A stretch of DNA of 64,000 bases from an uncultured Sphingomonadaceae bacterium. Lineage in GTDB: Bacteria > Pseudomonadota > Alphaproteobacteria > Sphingomonadales > Sphingomonadaceae. Of the stretch, positions 43,839 to 52,865 are shown one piece after another; the first letter of the stretch is position 1; the number at the start of each line of letters is the position of its first letter. The notes under the pieces were generated by a model. That model saw only the letters and a program-made list of their open reading frames with translations, was not told the origin of the DNA and did not search any database. Made by a program: the position numbers and the translations under genes. The stretch covers positions 930,001 through 994,000 of the forward strand of contig CANMVC010000002.1 of NCBI GenBank assembly GCA_947501325.1, given 5' to 3'.

Positions 43839-44219
43839 TTAGCTTCTTGCTAACATTGGGCCAAGTGGTTTTCCGGCAAAGATATGAACGTGAAGGTGTG
43901 GCACCTCCTGATGACCGTCCTGACCGATATTTGCGAGCAGGCGATAGCCTGGTTCAACCATCCCGGCTGCGCGCGCAACATGGCCGACACCACGCACGAA
44001 ACCAGCAATTTCCGCTTCGCTGGCCGCCGATGAAAAATCATCCCAACTGACATATTTGCCCTTGGGGATGACGAGTATATGATGGGGCGCCTGTGGATTG
44101 ATATCATGAAAAGCGAGAACATAGTCATTTTCATAGACCGTCTTGTTGGGGATTTCCCCGCGCAAGATTTTGGCAAAAATATTGTCATCATCATAAGGCT
44201 GGGTTGCATCAATCGCCAT
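43839..44219 (-). CDS. Histidine triad (HIT) family nucleotide hydrolase
   Basis: The 126-residue protein has the triad in VPHLHVHIFAGKPLGPML near the C-terminus and the HINT-type N-terminal IFAKILRGEIPNKTVYEND. It hydrolyses AMP-linked amides such as AMP-lysine in this family. It begins 3 bases after the hisE stop and shares its operon, as in many alphaproteobacteria. Confidence 0.92.
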   Translation of the reverse strand: MAIDATQPYDDDNIFAKILRGEIPNKTVYENDYVLAFHDINPQAPHHILVIPKGKYVSWDDFSSAASEAEIAGFVRGVGHVARAAGMVEPGYRLLANIGQDGHQEVPHLHVHIFAGKPLGPMLARS

Positions 44220-44222
44220 TGA

Positions 44223-44540
44223 TCAGTCCTTTCTTGCAGCTTTTTCGGTTATGCCCGACAGGCCTTCGCGGCGCGCCAATTCAGCCAGCACGTCATCCAT
44301 CGACAGATCCATATCTGCCAGCAAGACCATCAGATGAAACACAACATCGGCCGCCTCGCCTGTCATCTTCGCTTTGTCATCCTGCACCGCTGCTATGACC
44401 GCTTCGACAGCTTCCTCGCCAAGCTTCTCGGCCATTTTGGCGCGGCCTTTGGCGCGCAGGCTGGCGACGTAGCTGTCCTTGGGATCAGCGCCGCGGCGCT
44501 CGCGGATGGTGGCTTCCAGCTTTTGCAGAATGTCGTTCAT
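44223..44540 (-). CDS. hisE: Phosphoribosyl-ATP diphosphatase HisE
   Basis: The 105-residue enzyme has the MazG-like helix motif KLGEEAVEAVIAAVQDD, then EAADVVFHLMVLLADMD, whose Glu/Asp residues bind Mg2+. It removes pyrophosphate from phosphoribosyl-ATP in histidine synthesis. Separate HisE (no HisI fusion) is normal in this group. It is 849 bases downstream of hisF on the same strand, with the PEP-CTERM gene between. Confidence 0.93.
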   Translation of the reverse strand: MNDILQKLEATIRERRGADPKDSYVASLRAKGRAKMAEKLGEEAVEAVIAAVQDDKAKMTGEAADVVFHLMVLLADMDLSMDDVLAELARREGLSGITEKAARKD

Positions 44541-44612
44541 ATTTTCCCGTTTGCGCGAGCAATGGGACGGGCGTCAAGCCCTAGAGCGGCTATGGGTGAT
44601 ATTAGCCATTAG

Positions 44613-44646
44613 AAAGGGCCGTCTAATCCCCCGATGACGGCCCTTT
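44613..44646 (-). terminator. Terminator of PEP-CTERM gene
   Basis: AAAGGGCCGTC and GACGGCCCTTT form a perfect 11-bp stem with a 12-base loop, 46 bases after the PEP-CTERM stop. On the minus strand the T residues at the stem end run into TTTCTAA. hisE would then need its own promoter in the next 70 bases. Confidence 0.65.
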
Positions 44647-44692
44647 CACGGCGCAGCTAGACCAAAGGTCTGCGCGCCAATGGTGACGAACT

Positions 44693-45016
44693 TTACAACT
44701 TGTCGCGCTTGGCGCGTTTGCTGCTCGCCGCAAAGCGCCCGGCAACCAGACCAGCCACGCCCAAGGCCAGCATAATTATGTTGGACGGCTCCGGGATCGG
44801 CGTGCCTCCCGAAGACGAGCTGCCAGAGGATGAACCCGCCGCTTCCGCGCTACTTGAACCAATGGACGTACTGGTCGTTGTTTCGCGATAGCTGGACGAG
44901 CTCCATCCGGCACGCAAATCGTTGTTAAAGACATAGCCTGTCGCTTGCGCAGGAGCAGCAATACCGATGCCGATCGTTACGCCGCCAGATAATATCGCTA
45001 GCTGTAGTAAGTTCAT
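44693..45016 (-). CDS. PEP-CTERM sorted secreted protein
   Basis: ATG 45016 (MNLLQLAILSGG) has AAGG 7 bases upstream; 107 residues. A signal peptide ends near AAPAQA. A serine-rich low-complexity middle (SSAEAAGSSSGSSSSGG) is followed by IPEPSNIIMLALGVAGLVAG and a basic tail (SSKRAKRDKL): the PEP-CTERM signal for exosortase, with the PEP triad, span and positive end. No exosortase or EPS gene is in the window. The mature part is short and has no known fold. It sits within the his genes and is not related to them. Confidence 0.85.
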   Translation of the reverse strand: MNLLQLAILSGGVTIGIGIAAPAQATGYVFNNDLRAGWSSSSYRETTTSTSIGSSSAEAAGSSSGSSSSGGTPIPEPSNIIMLALGVAGLVAGRFAASSKRAKRDKL

Positions 45017-45388
45017 GTCATGCCTTAGGGGATAGCCCAAAAATCATTTGAATAATCACATAGCAAAGCAATTTTCCTGCCAGAATTGCGTTTCTCGCCT
45101 TCGCAGCCGACCGTGATGGTTAACATATTTTCGTTATTATTAGGGATGTAAGTTTAACCGACATTAACCATAAAATAACATGTCTCATATCGGGACAGGA
45201 CGCTTCCGCTTTTCTCCCATGCAATGCGCCAAATTCTGGGATGGCGGGCTATGGCCGAAACCAACATAAAGCTTTTGGAAAAGATTAAGAAATAGTTAAC
45301 AGAAAGGAACATAATACCTTTTTAATACAGCTTTCTAACTGGAATTTCTGTTAAATTGCCTTAATCAGGATGCAGTTAAGACAGAGTC
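45017..45388. promoter_or_regulatory. AT-rich region with CtrA-type box
   Basis: This 372-base gap holds no gene. At 45285-45300 TTAA-N7-TTAAC is a perfect full CtrA motif. ATGGTTAA (45116-45123) and TTAACCAT (45164-45171) form an inverted repeat near the PEP-CTERM start. A TTAA-N6-TTAAC at about 45153 has wrong spacing for CtrA. The PEP-CTERM promoter is probably here. Confidence 0.4.
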
Positions 45389-46156
45389 TTAGCTATTGTG
45401 GCGCGCAGGTAATCCGGCCAAGCGGAGCGCGTCATGCGCCTCGGCGATGCTGTGCTGACCAAAGTGAAAAATTGAAGCAGCGAGCACCGCATTGGCGCCG
45501 CCCTTCGTCACACCTTCAACCAGATGACCGAGATTACCAACCCCACCACTGGCTACCACCGGAATGGATACGGCATCAGCGATGGCCCGGGTCAACGCGA
45601 GGTCATAGCCGTCGCGTGTGCCGTCCCGGTCCATGGATGTAACGAGAAGCTCCCCTGCCCCCAGCTCGGCCATGCGCGCGGCATGTTCCAAAGCATCAAT
45701 ACCTGTCGGTGTCCGCCCGCCATGTGTGAAAATTTCCCAGCCCCCTTCCCGAACCTGCCGCGCGTCGATCGACGCCACCATACACTGGCTACCAAAGCGT
45801 CCGGCAATATCGCTGATCACTTCAGGGCGCGAGACGGCTGCGCTGTTTACCGCAACCTTGTCGGCGCCAGCCATCAGCAGCGCACGGGCGTCGTCCGCTG
45901 TTCGCACGCCGCCGCCAACGGTCACCGGCATGAAACAGACTTCCGCTGTCCGCCGTACAACATCGATAATCGTATCGCGCTTTTCATGACTCGCCCCGAT
46001 GTCGAGGAAACACAGCTCATCCGCGCCAGCCGCATCATAAGCCCGCGCCTGCTCCACCGGGTCGCCGGCATCTTGCAGATCGACAAAATTGACGCCTTTT
46101 ACCACGCGGCCATCGGCGACGTCGAGACAGGGTATGACGCGAACACGGACGGTCAA
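45389..46156 (-). CDS. hisF: Imidazole glycerol phosphate synthase cyclase subunit HisF
   Basis: The 255-residue barrel starts [21 protein letters not shown] and has the catalytic Asp in both halves (IPCLDV near residue 9-11 and [15 protein letters not shown] near 172), with [11 protein letters not shown] at the phosphate site. It works with HisH to make imidazole glycerol phosphate and AICAR. All landmarks of the family are in place and the length is usual. Confidence 0.95.
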   Translation of the reverse strand: MTVRVRVIPCLDVADGRVVKGVNFVDLQDAGDPVEQARAYDAAGADELCFLDIGASHEKRDTIIDVVRRTAEVCFMPVTVGGGVRTADDARALLMAGADKVAVNSAAVSRPEVISDIAGRFGSQCMVASIDARQVREGGWEIFTHGGRTPTGIDALEHAARMAELGAGELLVTSMDRDGTRDGYDLALTRAIADAVSIPVVASGGVGNLGHLVEGVTKGGANAVLAASIFHFGQHSIAEAHDALRLAGLPARHNS

Positions 46157-46164
46157 AGGCCGTT

Positions 46165-46245
46165 CTCCTGCGCAGGCAGGAGTCCATCTCCTACTATATC
46201 GGCTTGACGCGCGTTCGAGAGATGGGCCCCTGCCTCCGCAGGGGC
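46165..46245. repeat. Two intergenic hairpins between hisA and hisF
   Basis: CTCCTGC-GCAG-GCAGGAG (46165-46182) and GCCCCTGC-CTCC-GCAGGGGC (46226-46245) are perfect 7- and 8-bp stems with related sequence. They look like sphingomonad intergenic palindromic repeat units, and could weaken transcription into hisF. Confidence 0.6.
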
Positions 46246-46258
46246 ACTGATTAAGATA

Positions 46259-46987
46259 TCAACCACGGTTGGCCATCGCAATCGCTGTGGCCAGATCAAG
46301 CCGCCCGTCATAAAGCGCCCGCCCTGTAATCACACCTTCAATCCCATCCTGGGTAAATTGGCTGAGCATATGAATATCATCCAGTCCCTTTACGCCACCG
46401 CTGGCAATCACCGGAATATTAACTGATCGCGCCAAATCGACCGTCGCTTCAATATTGCATCCGGTCAGCATGCCGTCACGTCCGACATCCGTGAACAGCA
46501 GCGACGCCACACCGGCATCCTCAAAGCGCATCGCCATATCCCTGACGCTCACTTCCGACACATCGGCCCAGCCTTCGGTGGCCACCATGCCGTCACGCGC
46601 ATCCACTGCAACGACAATGCCGCCTTCATATTCTTTCGCCATATCGCGAACAAATTCAGGGTCTTTCAGCGCTGCGGTGCCGATGACCAGCCGCGCTACG
46701 CCCAATTCGAACCAGCGTTCGACCGTCTCCCGGTTTCTGATCCCTCCACCCAGCTGGACATAGCCCGGGAAGCTGGCGACGATCGCTTCAACCGCTTCGG
46801 CATTCCGCGGAGACCCGGCAAAAGCGCCGTCCAGATCAACAACGTGGATATGCTCGGCCCCAGCAGCAGCAAAGAGTCCTGCCTGCTCGGCCGGATTGTC
46901 GCCATAGACCGTGGCGCGGTCCATATCGCCTTCGGCAAGACGCACCACCTCGCCGGATTTCAGATCAATGGCAGGAAATACGATCAT
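46259..46987 (-). CDS. hisA: ProFAR isomerase HisA
   Basis: ATG 46987 (MIVFPAIDLKSGEVVRL) gives 242 residues; the frame extends upstream without a ribosome site. The first catalytic Asp is in PAIDLKSG, the second in LLFTDVGRDGMLTG near residue 170, and GGGIRN and ASGGVKG bind phosphate groups. It isomerises phosphoribosylformimino-AICAR-P. It lies between hisH and hisF in one direction, with repeats in both gaps. Confidence 0.95.
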   Translation of the reverse strand: MIVFPAIDLKSGEVVRLAEGDMDRATVYGDNPAEQAGLFAAAGAEHIHVVDLDGAFAGSPRNAEAVEAIVASFPGYVQLGGGIRNRETVERWFELGVARLVIGTAALKDPEFVRDMAKEYEGGIVVAVDARDGMVATEGWADVSEVSVRDMAMRFEDAGVASLLFTDVGRDGMLTGCNIEATVDLARSVNIPVIASGGVKGLDDIHMLSQFTQDGIEGVITGRALYDGRLDLATAIAMANRG

Positions 46988-46996
46988 ATTGAGTCT

Positions 46997-47072
46997 CCGT
47001 TCGTCCTGAGCCTGTGGAGGCACACCGTAAGTAAGGCCGATAGGCGCAATTCGACAGGCTCGGCGCGGACGG
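46997..47072. repeat. Intergenic imperfect palindrome (REP-like)
   Basis: CCGTTCGTCCTGAGCCTGT (46997-47015) pairs with ACAGGCTCGGCGCGGACGG (47054-47072) at 15 of 19 positions. The sequence style (TCCTGAGCCTGT with GACAGGCTCGG) is that of REP elements frequent in sphingomonad genomes. It separates hisH from hisA. Confidence 0.6.
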
Positions 47073-47087
47073 GTTCGTCTGAGAAGT

Positions 47088-47708
47088 TTAAGGCTTCCAT
47101 TTCAAAAACCTCTCCAAAAATTGAAGTCCATAGGCCTGGCTTTTTTCCGGATGAAATTGCACGCCAACTATATTGTCGCGGCCAACGGCAGAAACCAGAG
47201 GCATCCCATGATGGGTGGTCGCGAAAATATCGTCCGTATTCGCCGCATCGAAATGATAGCCGTGCAGATAATAGGCCTCCCCGGCTTCGAGCAGATCATG
47301 GCCTGCGGTCGGCGTGACATCATTCCAGCCCATATGCGGGATTTTGATATCCGGCGATGGCGCTGCAATTGCCTGAACCGTGCCGCCAATCCAGCCAAGC
47401 CCCCGATGCTCACCAAATTCTATGCCTTTGTCCGCGAGCAATTGCATGCCGACACAAATGCCAAGAAACGGCACGGCATTCTGTCGCACCCGTTGCTCCA
47501 TTGCTGCAATCATGCCGTCAATGCCTGCCAACGCATCACGGCAAGCACCAAAGGCGCCGACACCGGGCAATACGATACGATCTGCCGCCGCAACCACATC
47601 CGGGTCGGCGGTCACGACCACTCCGGCGGCACCGGTCGCGATCAGCGCATTATGCACGCTGTGTAAATTACCCGCGCCATAGTCGATCAGCGCAATGGTT
47701 TCAGCCAC
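47088..47708 (-). CDS. hisH: Imidazole glycerol phosphate synthase glutaminase HisH
   Basis: GTG 47708 ([18 protein letters not shown]) overlaps the hisB stop by 8 bases and gives 206 residues; the longer frame is antisense-free but overlaps hisB coding. The nucleophile cysteine is in [11 protein letters not shown] and the His/Glu pair in [13 protein letters not shown] near the C-terminus. It feeds ammonia to HisF. Confidence 0.94.
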   Translation of the reverse strand: MAETIALIDYGAGNLHSVHNALIATGAAGVVVTADPDVVAAADRIVLPGVGAFGACRDALAGIDGMIAAMEQRVRQNAVPFLGICVGMQLLADKGIEFGEHRGLGWIGGTVQAIAAPSPDIKIPHMGWNDVTPTAGHDLLEAGEAYYLHGYHFDAANTDDIFATTHHGMPLVSAVGRDNIVGVQFHPEKSQAYGLQFLERFLKWKP

Positions 47709-48306
47709 CAAGCTGGCCTTTGGTGGAAGGAATTGCGTCGCCCTTGCGCGGGTCGCGCTCAACTGCCTGCCGCATAGCGCGGGCAAAGCCTTTAAAGATA
47801 CTCTCGGCAATATGGTGGTTATTCTCGCCATAAAGCAGCTCGATATGCAGCGTTATTCCCGCTGCATCGGCGACGCTATGGAACCAGTGCTTGAACAGCT
47901 CCGTATCCATCTCGCCGAGACGTTCCTGCGAAAATGCCGCCTTCCAGACCAGCCAAGGCCGCCCGGAAATATCCAGTGCAATGCGCGTCAGCGTCTCGTC
48001 CATTGGCGAGTAGGTTCCGCCATAGCGCACGATTCCGGCCTTATCGCCCAGTGCCTGATGAATCGCCTGACCCACAGCAATGGCGCTGTCTTCAGTGGTG
48101 TGATGCTGGTCGACATGGAGATCGCCTTTGATCTTCAGCGTCAGGTCGATCAGCGAGTGCCGCGAAAATTGCTCGATCATATGGTCGAGAAAACCAATGC
48201 CCGTTGACACGTCATATTGCCCGGTTCCATCGAGATTCAACTCGACGAAAATCTCGGTTTCTTTGGTGTTTCGCTCTATTTTCGCTGTCCGCGTCACTAT
48301 GTTCAT
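47701..48306 (-). CDS. hisB: Imidazoleglycerol-phosphate dehydratase HisB
   Basis: The 201-residue single-domain enzyme has the two metal motifs [17 protein letters not shown] and [19 protein letters not shown]. The second-half copies are [13 protein letters not shown] and [19 protein letters not shown]. It lacks the phosphatase domain of E. coli HisB, as expected here. It is the first gene of the hisB-hisH pair; no clear terminator precedes it. Confidence 0.95.
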   Translation of the reverse strand: MNIVTRTAKIERNTKETEIFVELNLDGTGQYDVSTGIGFLDHMIEQFSRHSLIDLTLKIKGDLHVDQHHTTEDSAIAVGQAIHQALGDKAGIVRYGGTYSPMDETLTRIALDISGRPWLVWKAAFSQERLGEMDTELFKHWFHSVADAAGITLHIELLYGENNHHIAESIFKGFARAMRQAVERDPRKGDAIPSTKGQLGG

Positions 48307-48432
48307 GGATCATGCCTATAAAGGCTGGATTTTATCAGGCAAGAATTTCGCTCAGAAACAAGAAATATCACACTTGTGGAAAATTGTTCAAATGCCCTTG
48401 ACCCTGCACCTCGTTCGCGCCACCAAGTACAT

Positions 48433-48918
48433 ATGAACGATAGCTCGCCCGATAGCCTGATTCCATACGACGAAATAGTGCAGGAAGCCCTGCGCGCTGT
48501 CGTCGGTCGTGTTTTGGGTGAAGTCGAGGCTAACGGCCTGCCCGGCGAGCACCATTTCTATATCACCTTCAAAACCCGCGCTCCGGGCGTTGATATACCC
48601 GATCATTTGATGGTGAAATTCCCGGACGAGATGACGATTGTGCTGCAGAACCGCTATTGGGATCTGTCGGTCAGTGAAGACCGGTTTGAAGTCGGCCTGA
48701 GCTTCAACCAGATTAGTTCCATGCTCCATATTCCCTTTGCTGCGATCACATCTTTTGTCGATCCAGCCGTCGATTTCGCCTTGCAATTTCAAGTGGATGA
48801 GATTGAAGGCGATCTGGACGCGCACGAACCGGCACAGAATGATGGCGATCAAATCACACCTGAATTGGTTGATGATGGTTCCAACGTTGTCACGGTAGAC
48901 TTCGGCAAGAAGAAGTAG
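48433..48918 (+). CDS. sspB: ClpXP adaptor SspB (alphaproteobacterial type)
   Basis: ATG 48433 (MNDSSPDSLIPYDEIV) gives 161 residues. GEHHFYITFKTRAPGVDIP and IVLQNRYWDLSVSEDRFEVGLSFN match the SspB-alpha fold that binds the ssrA tag. The C-terminal part is acidic and ends in VTVDFGKKK, the module that docks to ClpX. It delivers tagged proteins to ClpXP. It is divergent from hisB. Confidence 0.88.
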   Translation: MNDSSPDSLIPYDEIVQEALRAVVGRVLGEVEANGLPGEHHFYITFKTRAPGVDIPDHLMVKFPDEMTIVLQNRYWDLSVSEDRFEVGLSFNQISSMLHIPFAAITSFVDPAVDFALQFQVDEIEGDLDAHEPAQNDGDQITPELVDDGSNVVTVDFGKKK

Positions 48919-48958
48919 AAATTCTGTCGTTTCAATATCCCCTAAAATTTGGCGCGAC

Positions 48959-48989
48959 ACCCAGATCCTGAAACAAGTTCGGGATGACG
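48959..48989. repeat. REP-like intergenic repeat
   Basis: The stretch CCCAGATCCTGAAACAAGTT followed by CGGGATGACG has CCTGAA and TTCGGG arms. This is the style of a repeat often seen between sphingomonad genes. It lies between sspB and fumC. Confidence 0.5.
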
Positions 48990-49019
48990 ATTTGAGCCGT
49001 TGGTGTTAGAAACTAGACC

Positions 49020-50402
49020 ATGACCAAAACCCGCACAGAAACCGACGGCATCGGCGCGATTGAAGTTCCACAGGACGCCTATTGGGGTGCGCAGACACAG
49101 CGCAGTATCGAAAATTTTCCCTTTCCTCGGCATGAGCGCATGCCGATCCGGCTGATACACGCCCTGGCTACCGTCAAACAGGCGGCAGCGCGCGTGAATG
49201 GGATTCACGGTCTCGATCCCGAAATTGCGGGCGCCATCATCAATGCGGCAGAAGAGGTTCGCTCTGGCGCGTTCGATACCCAATTTCCGCTGACGATCTG
49301 GCAGACGGGATCCGGCACCCAAACCAACATGAACGTCAACGAAGTGATTGCCGGCATTGCGAATGAAAGCCTGGCCGGCAAACGGGGCGGAAAAGAGCCG
49401 GTTCATCCGAACGATCATGTCAATCGCGGCCAGTCATCCAATGACAGCTTTCCCACTGCCATGCATGTAGCAGCGACTCTGGCTCTGGAAGTGGAGCTAT
49501 TCCCGGCACTCGAACAACTGCATGATGCGCTCGCGAAAAAGGCGCAAGACTGGAAAGCGATCATCAAAATCGGCCGCACGCACTTGCAAGACGCAACCCC
49601 ACTGACGCTTGGACAGGAATTTTCCGGCTACGCCGCGCAATTGGTCGCAGCGCGTGATCGTATCGAATCTGTGTTACCGCGCCTGTATCAACTGGCCCAA
49701 GGGGGAACGGCCGTTGGAACCGGTCTCAATGCGCCGGAGAATTTCGGGGACCATATGGCCCGTGAGATTGCCAAAATTACCGGGTTCAAATTCGCCTCCG
49801 CACCCAACAAGTTCGCCGAACTCGCCGCTCATGATACGATGGTCGAGCTGTCCGGCGCGCTGAACGCCCTTGCCGTTTCACTCACCAAAATCGCCAATGA
49901 TATTCGCCTGCTGGGCTCTGGCCCGCGCTCTGGTCTGGGTGAGCTTAGCCTGCCCGCCAATGAACCGGGAAGCTCGATCATGCCGGGAAAAGTCAATCCG
50001 ACCCAGTGCGAGATGCTCACCATGGTCGCTGCTCAAATGATCGGTAATCATCAAGCCGTAACGGTCGGCGGGATGCAAGGTCATCTGGAACTCAACGTCT
50101 TCAAGCCGATGATCGCAGCCAATATCCTGCGTTCGATTGAAATAGCGTCTATTGGAATGTCGAGCTTTGCCACACGCTGTGTCGACGGGCTTCAGGCCAA
50201 TGAAGGCCGCATTGCGGAGCTGGTTGATAATTCACTCATGCTTGTGACCGCACTTGCCCCCGTCATCGGATATGACAAAGCCTCCCAAATTGCCAAACAT
50301 GCCCACAAGACAAAGATGACATTGCGGGCAGCTGCTCTGGATTTGGGGCTGGTTGACGCAGAGACTTATGACAGCCATGTTAAACCAGAAAAAATGGTAT
50401 AG
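49020..50402 (+). CDS. fumC: Class II fumarate hydratase FumC
   Basis: The 460-residue enzyme starts at ATG 49020. It has [17 protein letters not shown] near residue 98, [20 protein letters not shown] near 130, [16 protein letters not shown] near 186 and the signature [16 protein letters not shown] near 318 with the catalytic serine. It interconverts fumarate and malate in the TCA cycle and needs no iron-sulfur cluster. Length and motifs are fully standard. Confidence 0.95.
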   Translation: MTKTRTETDGIGAIEVPQDAYWGAQTQRSIENFPFPRHERMPIRLIHALATVKQAAARVNGIHGLDPEIAGAIINAAEEVRSGAFDTQFPLTIWQTGSGTQTNMNVNEVIAGIANESLAGKRGGKEPVHPNDHVNRGQSSNDSFPTAMHVAATLALEVELFPALEQLHDALAKKAQDWKAIIKIGRTHLQDATPLTLGQEFSGYAAQLVAARDRIESVLPRLYQLAQGGTAVGTGLNAPENFGDHMAREIAKITGFKFASAPNKFAELAAHDTMVELSGALNALAVSLTKIANDIRLLGSGPRSGLGELSLPANEPGSSIMPGKVNPTQCEMLTMVAAQMIGNHQAVTVGGMQGHLELNVFKPMIAANILRSIEIASIGMSSFATRCVDGLQANEGRIAELVDNSLMLVTALAPVIGYDKASQIAKHAHKTKMTLRAAALDLGLVDAETYDSHVKPEKMV

Positions 50403-50444
50403 ATTATATTAGGTTACTAAAAATCAGGGCTATGGTGGGGAAAT

Positions 50445-51326
50445 ATGGACAATCCAATAAATGAATCTTTAAACGCGGTGGACATCTTGGTCCGGCAACT
50501 AACAAGCATGTCGGAACAGGCCATTGCTTTGCTCCCCAGCCTTGTGATCGCTCTGGTCGTTCTCATCCTCACCTGGATCATCGCCCGCTTTGCCTCCGGA
50601 ATTGCAGACAAGTTAACTGACCGGACCAATATGCGCGCATCGCTGCAGGAGCTGGTCGAAACCATGGTCCGCCTCGCGATCTGGATTGTCGGCCTGATGG
50701 CTACGCTGACTATTTTGCTACCCGGCCTGACGCCAGCCAGCATGATCGCTGGCCTTGGCTTTGGTGCCGTAGCCATCGGCTTTGCGTTTCAGGATATTTT
50801 CGAAAATTTCATGGCCGGTATCCTGATCATGATCCGAGAGAAAATGCGGATTGGCGACTATATTGAATGCGAAGGTGTCGAGGGCATTGTCGAAAGCATA
50901 GCGCTGCGCGAAACCCACGTCCGCCGCAATAATATGGAACTCACCATCATTCCCAACTCCATCCTGTTCAAAAACCCGGTCAAAATTCTGACCGACCAGG
51001 AGAAACGTCGCCACGAGATCACGGCCGGCGTATCCTATGACACCGATCTCGAAGTCGCGCGAGATGTTATCCGGAAAGCGGTCGAGTCAGCGGATCAAGT
51101 GGATAGGGAAGAACAGATTGATGTCTTTGCCTGCGAATTTAACTCCAGCTCGGTAGACTTTAAAGTCCGCTGGTGGTCGGGCTCCAAACCGCGCGCCATG
51201 CATGAAAGCCGCGACAATGTCATAAGAGCGATTAAACGCGCCCTGGACGAAGCTGGTATCGAAATTCCATTCCCATATGTTACACATACTTTCAAGGAGC
51301 CGGTCCCGCTCGCTGGAAAGGAATAG
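50445..51326 (+). CDS. Small-conductance mechanosensitive channel MscS family
   Basis: The 293-residue protein has three N-terminal spans, the TM3 pore segment ASMIAGLGFGAVAIGFAFQDIFENFMAG and the beta domain IGDYIECEGVEGIVESIALRET, then IPNSILFKNPVKILT. It opens under membrane tension to release solutes. It shares an operon with the small protein 3 bases downstream. Confidence 0.92.
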   Translation: MDNPINESLNAVDILVRQLTSMSEQAIALLPSLVIALVVLILTWIIARFASGIADKLTDRTNMRASLQELVETMVRLAIWIVGLMATLTILLPGLTPASMIAGLGFGAVAIGFAFQDIFENFMAGILIMIREKMRIGDYIECEGVEGIVESIALRETHVRRNNMELTIIPNSILFKNPVKILTDQEKRRHEITAGVSYDTDLEVARDVIRKAVESADQVDREEQIDVFACEFNSSSVDFKVRWWSGSKPRAMHESRDNVIRAIKRALDEAGIEIPFPYVTHTFKEPVPLAGKE

Positions 51327-51329
51327 CCC

Positions 51330-51605
51330 ATGTCACTCATTCGTAATTTTGCCACGGCCCTTGTCGGCAATGAGGCACGCAAGCGCGGCAAAGGCAATGG
51401 ATTGTTGGGCTTTGGCGTCGGCATGCTGGCGGCACGGATTGCCACGCGATCCCTGCCCGGCGCATTGTTGGTCGGTGGCGCCATGGTGGCCAAAGCTCTT
51501 TATGACCGGTCGAAAGAACAGCAAGCCAAGCTCCCCGCCTCGGATCAGGTTATCGATATTGTAGGAACACCGGCGCCTGTCGATCAGGCAAAAGACAAGA
51601 CTTAA
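51330..51605 (+). CDS. Small hypothetical membrane-associated protein
   Basis: This 91-residue protein begins 3 bases after the MscS stop. It has a glycine-rich hydrophobic stretch (LLGFGVGMLAARIATRSLPG then ALLVGGAMVAKALYD) and a polar tail. The family is unknown to me, but coupling to the channel gene suggests the two are co-made. Confidence 0.6.
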   Translation: MSLIRNFATALVGNEARKRGKGNGLLGFGVGMLAARIATRSLPGALLVGGAMVAKALYDRSKEQQAKLPASDQVIDIVGTPAPVDQAKDKT

Positions 51606-51636
51606 GGTCTGCCCGGTTTTCTGGATCTAGCTCCCT

Positions 51637-51912
51637 TTAACAACTTACTATAATCCTCTGAAAATATTCAGGCGTAGTTGATCTTGACATTCGCCTTACG
51701 TTGACGCCGCCGACTGGACCGCAATCTGCTGCCGACAGCTGCCCCGCCGACACACCGGTGTAGCGAATAAACTCATCGGAACAGGTAACCGCCGTTACAT
51801 TGTCATCGCCAAACACGCCATCACTGCCGTCGAAGTCCAGGGATACTGCGGCGTTCGCTGTGCCGCAGACATCCAGAGCCAACGCAGGCGCGCAAGCCAA
51901 ACCAAACTTCAT
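51637..51912 (-). CDS. Small secreted protein, possibly truncated
   Basis: ATG 51912 has GGGGAGA 6 bases upstream. The 91-residue product has a short signal-like start (MKFGLACAPALALDVCGTANA) and a mature part AAVSLDFDGSDGVFGDDNVT as in surface or PEP-CTERM proteins, but ends without a sorting signal in a basic stretch unlike the rest. A frameshift near residue 75 may have cut a longer protein. Function unknown. Confidence 0.4.
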   Translation of the reverse strand: MKFGLACAPALALDVCGTANAAVSLDFDGSDGVFGDDNVTAVTCSDEFIRYTGVSAGQLSAADCGPVGGVNVRRMSRSTTPEYFQRIIVSC

Positions 51913-52072
51913 TACAATCTCCCCGTAACGGGTAAAAAGACTGCCCCACCGCTATGTTTTCAATAAATCAACGCAATCCAACAACACCCATGTGCAATTT
52001 CATCGTCTCACTTGATCGTTCTTATTTGCCCGCGCTGACAATGGAACGCGGAAAACCGCCCTCGGCTTACAA

Positions 52073-52648
52073 TCATGTCGCGCCCTGCCATTCCTTCACA
52101 GCTTCTATCGGAAAGGTCAGCATCAGCACATTAAGTGTCAGGTTATCGCGGATCATGTAAAGCGTGAATAATTCGAATATGACCGCAATTGCCACCGTCC
52201 ACTTGACAGGTATCCGACGCGCCATAAAGAAACCCAAGGTCATCCAGCCAATATCTGCCATGGAATTAATGATGCTATCCCCGGCATATCCAAAGGCAAA
52301 GGTCGCCTCACGATAGCGGTTAATGATGACTGGCGAGTTTTCCAGAACTTCCCAGAATCCTTCGATAAACACCGCCAAACACAAGGCCAGACCCAGCCGC
52401 GCTGTATCTTGCCGTTTCCCAAATAGCCAATAGCCAAAACCATAGAATAGAAAGCCATGAATGATATGGCTGAAAGTATACCAGTCCGCGAGATGCTGAC
52501 TATTTTCCGCAGATTGAACGGCGCCATGCCACAGCTTGACTGTCCCGCATTCGCAAATAGGCGGTCGGTCCATCCCGAACAGGATCGCCAGCGTAAGTAT
52601 TGCCAAACCGGCCGCAGCCAGAACATAGCCACGTGATATGATCATCAT
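52073..52648 (-). CDS. DUF2585 (UPF0314) membrane protein
   Basis: The 191-residue protein has about five spans. Landmarks are [21 protein letters not shown] near residue 32, [18 protein letters not shown], and [20 protein letters not shown] followed by GDSIINS, the conserved region of the alphaproteobacterial family. Function is not known. It is divergent from the OmpW gene with a palindrome between. Confidence 0.85.
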   Translation of the reverse strand: MMIISRGYVLAAAGLAILTLAILFGMDRPPICECGTVKLWHGAVQSAENSQHLADWYTFSHIIHGFLFYGFGYWLFGKRQDTARLGLALCLAVFIEGFWEVLENSPVIINRYREATFAFGYAGDSIINSMADIGWMTLGFFMARRIPVKWTVAIAVIFELFTLYMIRDNLTLNVLMLTFPIEAVKEWQGAT

Positions 52649-52726
52649 CAGCCCCCTCGTTGAATCGAAAACACAGCATTATCAGGGACTGATTGTAAGA
52701 TTGATTAACGAAAGCGGAGGCAGGTT

Positions 52727-52755
52727 TATATCGATAGATGAAATCTATTGATATA
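52727..52755. promoter_or_regulatory. 29-base palindrome in divergent promoter
   Basis: TATATCGATAGAT and ATCTATTGATATA are 12-of-13 inverted arms around GAA. It stands 79 bases before the DUF2585 start and 111 before the OmpW start, well placed for an operator of either gene. Confidence 0.5.
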
Positions 52756-52865
52756 GCCATATTCTTTAAAATTTTACTTTGATGCGCTTCGTTTAAGCAA
52801 GCTCTCAGAACGCGTTGGAAAAAATAACAGCGGGTATTTTATCTTATTCCTGAGGAGTTGGTTTA

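Noticed and set aside
45153-45168. Second CtrA-like site TTAA-N6-TTAAC
   Set aside because: The spacer is 6 and not 7 bases, so it does not fit the full CtrA motif.
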